DNA of 14,508 bases, from positions 1 to 14,508 of the forward strand of contig JAQSYR010000006.1 of assembly GCA_029256035.1 (NCBI GenBank). Reading direction: 5' to 3'. The stretch is from Anaerocolumna sp. (GTDB lineage: Bacteria > Bacillota > Clostridia > Lachnospirales > Lachnospiraceae). The notes beneath the pieces are model-generated. The model saw only the letters and a program-made list of their open reading frames with translations, had not been told where the DNA came from and ran no database searches. Below are positions 1-6,798 of this stretch, in pieces. Both the position numbers and the translations under genes were made by a program. Every line of letters begins with the position of its first letter. Within the stretch, counting starts at the first letter, position 1.

Positions 1-446
1 ACCTTCGGAATTATTCCTCGGTTCGATTGTTTTGCAGCACTAGTAGAAATACTTTGCCAGCGCTCCACTTTTTTTAGTTCTTTTTTCTTATCTTCTATTT
101 TAACAACGGTTCTATGTGTCATAACTGGAATAATTTCAAATGCACCTAGTTCCACCGCTTTCTGAATAATAAGTTCCATCTTGTCCTTCTTTGGAACTCC
201 TTGAAAAAGGTACAATTTACTTTCTAATTCGGTATCTGTATTTTGGTTTTTTGTTATCCTGCAATCAATTTGTGTATCTGATTCCCGCTCTATTATACAA
301 TAGAAGTCTTTTCCTTGTCCATTACAAATTACTAACTCATCTCCAGCTTTCATTCGAAGAACGTTTTTAATATGGTTAACATCTGGACCAGTTATTATTA
401 TCCCATCCTTTAATATACTACTTTCATCCACATAAAAACGATGCAT
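1..446 (-). CDS. rsmE: RsmE, 16S rRNA (uracil1498-N3)-methyltransferase, 3' part cut by the window edge
   Basis: RsmE family enzymes methylate N3 of U1498 in 16S rRNA of the 30S subunit, using S-adenosylmethionine. I translated this frame by hand; about 148 codons are present. The N-terminus MHRFYVDES, then GPDVNHIKNVLRMKAGDEL and ICNGQGKDFY, is the PUA-like RNA-binding domain of the family. Further on are KKDKMELIIQKAVELG and, at the edge, AAKQSNRGIIP, which opens the SPOUT (trefoil knot) catalytic domain. The rest of that domain lies outside the window. The ATG at 444-446 is chosen because MHRFYV is the usual family start and a purine-rich GGTGGG precedes it closely. The gene follows prmA at 112 bp, as in the B. 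subtilis dnaK region, so it may be a distal member of the dnaJ-prmA transcript. A strong inverted repeat lies in the gap. Confidence 0.93.
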   Translation of the reverse strand, partial: MHRFYVDESSILKDGIIITGPDVNHIKNVLRMKAGDELVICNGQGKDFYCIIERESDTQIDCRITKNQNTDTELESKLYLFQGVPKKDKMELIIQKAVELGAFEIIPVMTHRTVVKIEDKKKELKKVERWQSISTSAAKQSNRGIIPK

Positions 447-475
447 AAACCCACCATACCCTTCTTCATAATAAC

Positions 476-524
476 AACATCTGTTAAACCAGATTTGTAT
501 AGAATTCCTGGTTTAACAGATGTT
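476..524. repeat. Perfect 17-bp inverted repeat between prmA and rsmE; possible attenuator or terminator
   Basis: Arms 476-492 and 508-524 are exact reverse complements (core CTGTTAAACCAG / CTGGTTTAACAG) around a 15-nt loop. On the minus strand, the direction of the genes, the hairpin is followed by a weak TTGTTATTA tract and lies about 30 nt before the rsmE start, so it could be a partial terminator or attenuator. On the plus strand it is followed by TTTT. The stem is AT-rich, which argues against a strong terminator. The role is inferred. Confidence 0.6.
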
Positions 525-558
525 TTGCAATTTCCTTCTGTCAATTTATTTAATTCTA

Positions 559-1512
559 TTACTTTTTAGCGACAAATGCTACCCAATCGCCCATTTCATT
601 TATTTCTAAAATGGTAAAATTATTTTTAAGAATTGCTTCTTTTACCTGCTCCCGTTTGGTATTTATAATTCCAGAGCTAATAAAAATTCCATCCTTCTTT
701 AAATGCTTTCCTATTTCTCCTGACAAAGGAATAATAATATCTGCCAATATATTGGCAACGACAATGTCATAACGCTCATATCCAATATTGTGCTGTAAGT
801 TAGTATCTGTGATTATATCACCACTTAATACAGTTAACTGATCCGAGGTAATATGATTTACAGCAGCATTTTCATAAGCTGCGTCAACTGCAATAGGATC
901 TATATCGGTGCTAACAATCTCGTTTGCTCCAAGTTTTGCTGCAACAATGGAGAGAATTCCACTTCCACATCCAACATCCAGTACATTATCACCCATTTTC
1001 ATATGTTTCTTTAAACCAAGAATACATAATTTTGTTGTTTCATGGGCACCTGTTCCAAAGGATGTTCCAGGGTCGATTTCAATTACCAAATCATTTTCCT
1101 TTACATCGGTCAACTTTTCCCAGGTTGGTTTTATAACAATAGTATCATCTACTCGAAAAGGTTTAAAGAATTCTTTCCAGTTATTAATCCAGTCTGTATC
1201 CTGAGTTCCCGAAATTTCAATATGACCGCTTCCAATATCAAGAAATTCAGAAAGCTGTTGCAGTCCATTTTTTATGTTTATTAAAGTTTCCTGTATACCA
1301 GCTTCTTCTTCCATATAAAAACTGATTTTTGCAGTCTTATCGTCTAAATCAACTTCAGGCAATATATCGATAAACATAGCTTTTTTCTCTTGTTCTGTAA
1401 TCGGTATATTATCTTCTATTTCAATGCCTTCAATACCTAATTCCATTAACATAGCACTTATCATATCTACAGCATCTGCTAAGGTTGATAAAGTAAATTT
1501 CGTCCACTTCAT
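559..1512 (-). CDS. prmA: PrmA, ribosomal protein L11 methyltransferase
   Basis: PrmA methylates lysines and the N-terminal amino group of ribosomal protein L11, using S-adenosylmethionine. The protein has 317 residues, normal for the family in Firmicutes. The N-terminal ~100 residues are the L11-recognition domain. The class I methyltransferase fold follows: IDPGTSFGTGAHETT at 146-160, motif I VLDVGCGSG at 177-185, the acidic STDIDPIAV at 201-209, and the family motif NILADII at 254-260. All key motifs are intact. The gene lies 54 bp downstream of dnaJ on the same strand with no terminator in the gap, so read-through from dnaJ is likely. The SD is modest (GGAAA about 7 nt before ATG). Association of prmA with dnaJ is common in Firmicutes. 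Confidence 0.97.
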   Translation of the reverse strand: MKWTKFTLSTLADAVDMISAMLMELGIEGIEIEDNIPITEQEKKAMFIDILPEVDLDDKTAKISFYMEEEAGIQETLINIKNGLQQLSEFLDIGSGHIEISGTQDTDWINNWKEFFKPFRVDDTIVIKPTWEKLTDVKENDLVIEIDPGTSFGTGAHETTKLCILGLKKHMKMGDNVLDVGCGSGILSIVAAKLGANEIVSTDIDPIAVDAAYENAAVNHITSDQLTVLSGDIITDTNLQHNIGYERYDIVVANILADIIIPLSGEIGKHLKKDGIFISSGIINTKREQVKEAILKNNFTILEINEMGDWVAFVAKK

Positions 1513-1566
1513 TTCTATTTCCAGCCATCACATGTTTGTGATATTTCCTTCCTCACATTACTGTTC

Positions 1567-2733
1567 TTATTTTCCAAAGAACTTCTTTTTACCTTTATCT
1601 TTGTCTTTGTCTTTTTCTTTGTCTTTTTCTATCTCTGTCTCAGAATCTTTTCTGTCGTTCATTGCATTATCATATTTCTGTAATAGTTCTCTTTGTTCGT
1701 TTGATAATTTTGTTGGAACCTGAACGACTAAGGTTACATAATGATCTCCTCTTACCTGTTTATTACGAAGGGTTGGAACCCCTTTTCCGCGGAGTCTCAC
1801 TTTAGTATCTGTCTGGGTACCTGGTTTTACATTATATAATACATCACCATCTACCGTACTAATTCTTACATCTCCACCAAGTGCTGCCTGTGCAAAAGAT
1901 ATTGGTGCAGTTGAGTAGATATCATAATCCTGTCTCTGAAAGATTGGATGTCTGCTTACACTAATTTCAACTAGTAAGTCGCCTCTTTCTCCTCCATTAG
2001 TACCAGGTTCACCTTTTTCACGAATTCGTATACTTTGTCCGTTATCAATTCCTGCAGGAATTGAAACTTCAATTTTCTTTTTCTTTGTTACAAATCCAGA
2101 TCCATAACAATCGGAACATTTTTCTTTAACAATTTTACCGGTTCCTTTGCAATCCGGACAGGTCTGAACATTTCTTACCATACCAAAAAGTGATTGTTGT
2201 GTATAAACTACCTGACCTTTACCACCACATTTGCTACAAGTCTCCGCATGGGTTCCAGGTTTTGCACCTGTACCATGACAGGTGTTACATTCCTCTTTTA
2301 AATTCAGTTCTATTTCTTTCTCAACACCCGTAATGGATTCTTCAAAAGTAATTCTTATTCCAGTACGAAGATTTGGTCCCTTCATTGGTCCATTGTTAGC
2401 TCTTCTTGATCTTCCACCGCCAAATAAGTCACCAAAAATATCCCCGAAGATATCTGACATATCTCCCATGTTATTAAAATCAAATCCGCCAGAACCTGCT
2501 CCACCTTCAAAGGCAGAATGACCAAATTGATCGTACTGTCTTCTCTTATCTGCATCACTAAGGACAGCATAAGCTTCGGAAGCCTCTTTAAATTTAGCTT
2601 CTGCAGTTTTATCGTCCGGGTTTGCATCGGGATGATATTTTTTCGCTAATTTTCTATAGGCTCTTTTAATTTCATCATCTGTTGCAGTTTTAGAAACCCC
2701 AAGAACCTCATAATAATCTCGTTTATCTGCCAT
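1567..2733 (-). CDS. dnaJ: DnaJ, Hsp40 co-chaperone with zinc-binding domain
   Basis: DnaJ delivers unfolded proteins to DnaK and stimulates its ATPase in the cytoplasm. The 388-residue protein has every type I domain: a J domain (residues 5-70) with HPD at 34-36, a Gly/Phe-rich linker (about 75-108) with the repeated DIFGD, four CxxCxGxG zinc motifs at 149-156, 166-173, 192-199 and 206-213, and the C-terminal substrate-binding domains. The last ~20 residues are an unusual Lys/Asp tail (EKDKEKDKDKDKGKKK) encoded by a hexanucleotide microsatellite. The ATG at 2731-2733 is preceded by AAGGAGG at 2744-2750, a strong SD. The gene lies 276 bp after dnaK, a wide gap for an operon, with a candidate promoter and a palindrome, so dnaJ may be partly uncoupled from HrcA control. 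prmA follows at 54 bp. Confidence 0.98.
   Translation of the reverse strand: MADKRDYYEVLGVSKTATDDEIKRAYRKLAKKYHPDANPDDKTAEAKFKEASEAYAVLSDADKRRQYDQFGHSAFEGGAGSGGFDFNNMGDMSDIFGDIFGDLFGGGRSRRANNGPMKGPNLRTGIRITFEESITGVEKEIELNLKEECNTCHGTGAKPGTHAETCSKCGGKGQVVYTQQSLFGMVRNVQTCPDCKGTGKIVKEKCSDCYGSGFVTKKKKIEVSIPAGIDNGQSIRIREKGEPGTNGGERGDLLVEISVSRHPIFQRQDYDIYSTAPISFAQAALGGDVRISTVDGDVLYNVKPGTQTDTKVRLRGKGVPTLRNKQVRGDHYVTLVVQVPTKLSNEQRELLQKYDNAMNDRKDSETEIEKDKEKDKDKDKGKKKFFGK
1598..1627. repeat. Hexanucleotide microsatellite in the dnaJ 3' end
   Basis: There are five consecutive units of TCTTTG or TCTTTT (plus strand). Read on the minus strand they encode the alternating Lys/Asp/Glu tail of DnaJ. The unit length is a multiple of three, so gain or loss of a unit would change tail length without a frameshift. 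Variability between strains is inference. Confidence 0.7.
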
Positions 2734-2829
2734 AATTTCCTATCCTCCTTGCGAATCTTCAAGACAAAATCACTTTTCAAGAAAATTCCCATCCATCTTA
2801 TATAAATGCATTAAACTCTAATATTCACA

Positions 2830-2855
2830 AATAGGCAGTCATATGACTGCCTATT
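2830..2855. terminator. Perfect 26-bp palindrome in the dnaK-dnaJ gap; possible attenuator
   Basis: The two 13-bp half-sites 2830-2842 and 2843-2855 (AATAGGCAGTCAT and its complement) are exact mirror images and would fold as a hairpin on either strand. On the minus strand it is followed by TTTGTG, a weak U-tract, and on the plus strand by GTTTTATGTT. It lies 97 bp before the dnaJ start, so a partial terminator or mRNA-processing hairpin setting the dnaK/dnaJ ratio is the likeliest reading. As a fully symmetric DNA site it could also bind a dimeric protein. Confidence 0.55.
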
Positions 2856-2920
2856 GTTTTATGTTAAAGATGAACCATAACTTTTATTTGAATTACAACA
2901 TAAATTGACAATCAAATCAT

Positions 2921-2949
2921 ATTGTAATGAAACATTTAAAATTCGTCAA
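2921..2949 (-). promoter_or_regulatory. Candidate vegetative promoter upstream of dnaJ
   Basis: On the minus strand, TTGACG (2944-2949) and TACAAT (2921-2926) are separated by exactly 17 bp. Each box has one mismatch to the sigma-A consensus. It would give a leader of about 180 nt before dnaJ that includes the 26-bp palindrome. The region is AT-rich, so a chance match is possible. Confidence 0.5.
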
Positions 2950-3009
2950 GTAAAATAATACTTATATAAGGATTATATAACTCTAGTATCAATTACATGG
3001 ACACATCTT

Positions 3010-4872
3010 TTAAACTTCTCTGTAGTCTCCATCTACAACATCATCCCCGTAGGAAGTATTTGCATTGCCTGACATATCAGGTGCTGGACCGCCTTGGGCA
3101 CCTGCTCCCTGAGCTCCTTCATAAAGTTTAGCAAATAATGCTTGAGCACTTTCCATCAGTTTCTCTTTTGCAGCTTTAATATCTTCCACTTCAAAATCAG
3201 ACATTACTTCAGGGTTAGATTTTGCAATTAAATCTTTTAAGTGTTGTAAATCAGCTTCTACTTTAGATTTCTCATCGGCACTGATTTTATCACCTACTTC
3301 ATTTAACGCTTTTTCTGTCTGGAATACCATAGAATCTGCATCATTTCTGGCTTCTACTGCTTCTTTACGTTTCTTATCCTGTGCTTCATATTCTGCTGCT
3401 TCTTTTACTGCTTTATCAATATCTGCATCTGACAGATTAGATCCGCCTGTAATAGTAATGTGCTGTTCTTTTCCTGTACCTAAATCTTTGGCAGATACAT
3501 TTAAGATACCATTGGCATCAATATCAAAAGTAACTTCGATCTGAGGAACACCTCTTCTTGCTGGTGGAATTCCATCTAATCTGAATTGTCCAAGGCTCTT
3601 GTTGTCTTTTGCAAACTGTCTTTCACCCTGAACTACATTAATATCAACTGCACTTTGATTATCTGCTGCAGTAGAGAAAATCTGGCTCTTCTTTGTAGGA
3701 ATTGTTGTATTTCTTTCAATTAATCTTGTAGCAACACCACCCATAGTTTCAATACTTAAGGATAATGGAGTTACGTCAAGAAGAAGGATATCTCCAGCAC
3801 CGGCATCACCAGCTAATTTACCACCCTGAATAGATGCACCAATAGCAACACATTCATCTGGATTTAAGTTCTTGGATGGTTCATGTCCTGTTAACTGTTT
3901 TACTTTATCCTGAACAGCAGGTATACGAGTAGAACCACCAACTAATAATACTTTACTTAATTCAGAGGATGAAATACCTGCATCTTTTAATGCATTTTGA
4001 ACTGGAACAGTTGTTCTTTCTACTAAATCATGAGTTAACTCATCAAATTTAGCTCTTGTAAGATTTAAATCAAAATGTTTAGGTCCTTCTGCTGTAGCTG
4101 TGATGAAAGGAAGGTTAATATTTGTTGTAGTTGCTGCAGATAATTCTTTTTTCGCTTTTTCAGCTGCTTCTTTCAGTCTCTGTAAAGCCATCTTATCGGT
4201 TGATAAGTCAACACCTTCAGCTTTCTTAAATTCATCTATCATATATCTGGTAATTCTCTCATCAAAGTCGTCACCACCAAGTCTGTTATCACCGGAAGTA
4301 GCTAAAACTTCAATAACACCATCACCGATTTCAATAATGGAAACGTCAAAGGTACCACCACCTAAATCGTACACCATAATTTTTTGCTCATGTTCGTTAT
4401 CTAGTCCATAAGCTAAAGCTGCTGCTGTAGGCTCATTAATAATTCTCTTAACGTCAAGACCAGCAATTTTACCAGCATCTTTTGTTGCCTGTCTTTGTGC
4501 ATCATTAAAATATGCAGGAACTGTAATTACAGCTTCTGTAACTGTTTCTCCTAAATAGCTTTCTGCATCGGCTTTTAATTTCTGCAAAATCATTGCAGAG
4601 ATTTCTTGTGGAGTGTATTTTTTATCATCAATGCCTACTTTGTAATCAGTACCCATATGTCTCTTAATTGATGAGATTGTTTTATCTGAGTTTGTTACAG
4701 CCTGACGTTTTGCAGGTTCTCCAACTAATCTTTCACCTGTTTTTGTAAATGCAACAACGGATGGAGTTGTTCTTGCACCTTCTGTGTTAGCTATAACTAC
4801 CGGTTTTCCACCTTCCATTACTGCAACACATGAGTTTGTTGTTCCTAAATCAATACCTATGATTTTTCCCAT
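3010..4872 (-). CDS. dnaK: DnaK, Hsp70 chaperone
   Basis: DnaK is the ATP-driven Hsp70 chaperone of the cytoplasm and works with DnaJ and GrpE. The 620 residues comprise the nucleotide-binding domain (1-~355) with IGIDLGTTNSC at 5-15, VPAYFNDAQRQAT at 118-130, VYDLGGGTFDVS at 167-178 and LLVGGSTRIP at 309-318. The inter-domain linker DVTPLSLSIE follows at 366-375, then the substrate-binding β domain and the helical lid. The linker region has Ser373 where most DnaKs have Gly (LSLGIE). The segment after residue ~75 lacks the extra stretch of Gram-negative DnaK, supporting a Firmicute source. A Gly/Ala-rich tail ends in DGDYREV. The SD AGGAGG (4881-4886) lies 8 nt before ATG. The gene is third in the hrcA-grpE-dnaK-dnaJ order and is expected to be repressed through CIRCE upstream of hrcA. 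Confidence 0.99.
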   Translation of the reverse strand: MGKIIGIDLGTTNSCVAVMEGGKPVVIANTEGARTTPSVVAFTKTGERLVGEPAKRQAVTNSDKTISSIKRHMGTDYKVGIDDKKYTPQEISAMILQKLKADAESYLGETVTEAVITVPAYFNDAQRQATKDAGKIAGLDVKRIINEPTAAALAYGLDNEHEQKIMVYDLGGGTFDVSIIEIGDGVIEVLATSGDNRLGGDDFDERITRYMIDEFKKAEGVDLSTDKMALQRLKEAAEKAKKELSAATTTNINLPFITATAEGPKHFDLNLTRAKFDELTHDLVERTTVPVQNALKDAGISSSELSKVLLVGGSTRIPAVQDKVKQLTGHEPSKNLNPDECVAIGASIQGGKLAGDAGAGDILLLDVTPLSLSIETMGGVATRLIERNTTIPTKKSQIFSTAADNQSAVDINVVQGERQFAKDNKSLGQFRLDGIPPARRGVPQIEVTFDIDANGILNVSAKDLGTGKEQHITITGGSNLSDADIDKAVKEAAEYEAQDKKRKEAVEARNDADSMVFQTEKALNEVGDKISADEKSKVEADLQHLKDLIAKSNPEVMSDFEVEDIKAAKEKLMESAQALFAKLYEGAQGAGAQGGPAPDMSGNANTSYGDDVVDGDYREV

Positions 4873-4921
4873 GATTTCTTCCTCCTAATATTATTCAATA
4901 CAATCAATTAACAATTGCAAT

Positions 4922-4966
4922 TAATTTACTACTTTAACCATACTAATTTACTACTTTAACCATACT
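4922..4966. repeat. 22-bp perfect tandem duplication across the grpE stop codon
   Basis: Bases 4923-4944 and 4945-4966 are identical 22-mers, and one further base on the left (4922) also matches. The right-hand copy encodes the last GrpE residues (SMVKVVN). The left-hand copy lies after the stop, out of frame because 22 is not a multiple of three. With one copy the gene would end AAT-TAA; with two it ends AAT-TAG, so the protein is the same. Confidence 0.9.
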
Positions 4967-5626
4967 GTGTCTTACAACTGTATTTTTATAAGTGTAGCCT
5001 TTTTGGAACACTTCTGCTACTATGTTCTCGCCAAGTTCAGAATCCTCTGCGTGCATTACTGCATTATGGAAATTGGGATCGAAGGTTTGACCTGCAGCCT
5101 CAATTTGCTGTAGTCCGGCTTCCTCTAATGAAGTAACTAATTGTTTATAAATTTTTTCAATACCTTGAGCAAATGCACCTTCTTTTTCTTCCTCTGTTAA
5201 GGTTCCTAACCCTCTCTCAAAGTTATCAATAACAGGTAGAACCTTTTCTATAATGCTTTTAGCTCCAATTTCAAACATCTGAGCTTTTTCTTTTTCAGAA
5301 CGCTTACGGAAATTATCAAATTCTGCCATAGTTCGAATCAGACGATCATTTAATTCTTCAATTTTTAAATCTTTGGCATCCCTTTTATCCTTTTTCTCTT
5401 TCTTTTTAAAGAAAGATTTTCCTGATTTATCTTCTTCACCAGTTACGGATTCATTCTCTTCCACCACATCTTCATTAACATAATCTTCATTAGAACTATT
5501 GGAGTCTTCATTTACATCCATATTTTCAGATTCTGCGTTGGTTTCTTCTGTCCCTAAGTTATTATCTAACTCTGAATTGTCTTCAACAGATGCATCCTCT
5601 TTTAATACATCATTTATATCTTCCAC
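4943..5626 (-). CDS. grpE: GrpE, nucleotide exchange factor of DnaK (GTG start)
   Basis: GrpE releases ADP from DnaK and resets the chaperone cycle; it acts as a cytoplasmic dimer. The 227 residues begin with a highly acidic, Asn/Ser/Glu-rich, probably disordered stretch (1-68), then a basic patch KKKEKKDKRDAK (74-85) and the long dimerisation helix (about 86-135, with EFDNFRKRSEKEK). The C-terminal β-rich domain carries the GrpE signature: VLPVIDNFERGL (129-140), FDPNFHNAVMHAE (182-194) and VAEVFQKGYTY through VVRHSMVKV (203-225). The start is GTG at 5624-5626, preceded by AAAGGCGG at a normal distance; no ATG in this frame fits. It lies 24 bp after hrcA and 70 bp before dnaK. The 3' end carries a 22-bp tandem duplication that leaves the protein unchanged. 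Confidence 0.97.
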   Translation of the reverse strand: MEDINDVLKEDASVEDNSELDNNLGTEETNAESENMDVNEDSNSSNEDYVNEDVVEENESVTGEEDKSGKSFFKKKEKKDKRDAKDLKIEELNDRLIRTMAEFDNFRKRSEKEKAQMFEIGAKSIIEKVLPVIDNFERGLGTLTEEEKEGAFAQGIEKIYKQLVTSLEEAGLQQIEAAGQTFDPNFHNAVMHAEDSELGENIVAEVFQKGYTYKNTVVRHSMVKVVN

Positions 5627-5650
5627 TTTGGATACCGCCTTTCCTTCATG

Positions 5651-6688
5651 TTAGGTTTTTTTCTTAAATATATCATCCAGCTGCACCATAAGGGTGTGCA
5701 AGGTTCCAACTACCTTATCATAATCCATTCTCTTAGGTCCGATAATACCGATTTTACCATAAACACCTTCTTCTAATTCGTAGGTTGCAGTTACAACTGC
5801 ACAATCCTTCATTGCCTCTACTGGCGTTTCACTACCTATATAAACCTGAATGCCACAATTATCTTTCTCATTGTTTTTAGGTATTGCTGTAATTAGTTCT
5901 GCCAGTTGATTTTTCTCTTCAAAGGTACCAAGTAGTTCCGTTACTTTATCCATATCACTAAGTTCCGGATACTTTAACATGTTCGTTGTCCCACTGGTAA
6001 AAATCTGAACTTCATCTTCTTCACTAATTGCTTGCGCAATAGCATCTAAAATATCGCTCACAAGAGTCGTATATTTACCGGCTTGTTCCTTAATCTGTTG
6101 GATGATTGCCAAGTTTATCTCTGCTAAATCAAGGCCTTGGAGAAATGTATTAAATACGATGTTAAGCTTAAGTATAATTTCTTTATCTAAGCTTTCTGCA
6201 GTTTCAATAAATTTATTCTTAACAATATTTCCCTCAATTACTATAATGGCAAGAAGTTGATTCTCATCAACTTCCGTAAGTTGTATAAATTTAACTTTTT
6301 TACTGCGATACCTAGGTTTTGAAACCATCGTTGCATAATTCGTATTATTTGCCAATAATTTTGCTATCTGCTTTAATAAGGTGTCAACCTTATCTGCTTT
6401 CTCTATTAGCAATTCCCTCATATCTTCGATTTCCTGGGTCTTATCATTTAGCATGGTATCTACATATAAACGATACCCCTTATCAGAAGGAATGCGGCCT
6501 GCAGAGGTGTGTGGCTGAATTATATATCCTAATTCTTCTAAGTCAGCCATTTCATTTCTTATTGTTGCGGAGCTTAGATTTAAATCGGAATACTTTGAAA
6601 TTGTTCTTGATCCAACCGGTTCCCCTGTTTCAAGATAGTTTCGAATAATTGCTTGTAAAATTTTAAGTTTTCTATCATCCAATTCCAT
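5651..6688 (-). CDS. hrcA: HrcA, heat-inducible transcription repressor
   Basis: HrcA represses class I heat-shock operons by binding CIRCE; in Gram-positive bacteria its activity depends on GroEL. From the ATG at 6686-6688 it has 345 residues, the normal length. The N-terminal winged helix shows YLETGEPVGSRTIS (18-31) and SSATIRNEMADLEELGYI (39-56), followed by HTSAGRIPSDKGYRLYVD (60-77), the family hallmark. The remainder is the GAF-like and dimerisation domain. The frame stays open upstream to a GTG at 6716-6718, but that codon lies inside CIRCE, whereas AGGAGTGG at 6693-6700 sits just before the chosen ATG. It is the first gene of the hrcA-grpE-dnaK-dnaJ operon and is autoregulated through the perfect CIRCE immediately upstream. 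Confidence 0.97.
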   Translation of the reverse strand: MELDDRKLKILQAIIRNYLETGEPVGSRTISKYSDLNLSSATIRNEMADLEELGYIIQPHTSAGRIPSDKGYRLYVDTMLNDKTQEIEDMRELLIEKADKVDTLLKQIAKLLANNTNYATMVSKPRYRSKKVKFIQLTEVDENQLLAIIVIEGNIVKNKFIETAESLDKEIILKLNIVFNTFLQGLDLAEINLAIIQQIKEQAGKYTTLVSDILDAIAQAISEEDEVQIFTSGTTNMLKYPELSDMDKVTELLGTFEEKNQLAELITAIPKNNEKDNCGIQVYIGSETPVEAMKDCAVVTATYELEEGVYGKIGIIGPKRMDYDKVVGTLHTLMVQLDDIFKKKT

Positions 6689-6692
6689 CTCA

Positions 6693-6700
6693 CCACTCCT
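6693..6700 (-). promoter_or_regulatory. Ribosome binding site that fixes the hrcA start
   Basis: AGGAGTGG on the minus strand ends 4 nt before the ATG at 6686-6688. It selects the 345-residue HrcA over a GTG start 10 codons upstream. Confidence 0.85.
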
Positions 6701-6711
6701 TTTTTTGATTA

Positions 6712-6738
6712 TTAGCACTCACTTGACTAGAGTGCTAA
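6712..6738. promoter_or_regulatory. CIRCE operator (HrcA binding site)
   Basis: TTAGCACTC (6712-6720), 9 bp, GAGTGCTAA (6730-6738) is a perfect match to the CIRCE inverted repeat. It lies 24 bp before the hrcA ATG and just downstream of the promoter -10 box. This is the standard arrangement for HrcA autorepression of hrcA-grpE-dnaK(-dnaJ). Confidence 0.99.
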
Positions 6739-6751
6739 CATCTTTATACTA

Positions 6752-6780
6752 AAAATAGCACTATCATTTTATTTTGTCAA
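6752..6780 (-). promoter_or_regulatory. Sigma-A type promoter of the hrcA operon
   Basis: On the minus strand TTGACA (6775-6780, perfect -35) and TATTTT (6752-6757, -10) are separated by 17 bp. Transcription would start near 6745, placing CIRCE in the first bases of the transcript. This combination of a vegetative promoter and CIRCE is typical of class I heat-shock operons. Confidence 0.85.
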
Positions 6781-6798
6781 GTACTATTTTACATTTTT

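Noticed and set aside
1424..1723. Plus-strand frame rich in Phe/Ser opposite prmA-dnaJ
   Set aside because: Its composition is the reverse complement of the Lys/Asp repeats of DnaJ; there is no SD and no plausible protein.
3745..3780. Ser for Gly in the DnaK linker region (LSLSIE) as a functional defect
   Set aside because: The substitution is conservative, all other motifs are intact, and it is probably lineage-typical.
6689..6718. N-terminal extension of HrcA starting at GTG 6716-6718
   Set aside because: The codon lies inside the CIRCE operator, the extra ten residues do not resemble HrcA, and a strong SD precedes the ATG at 6686-6688.
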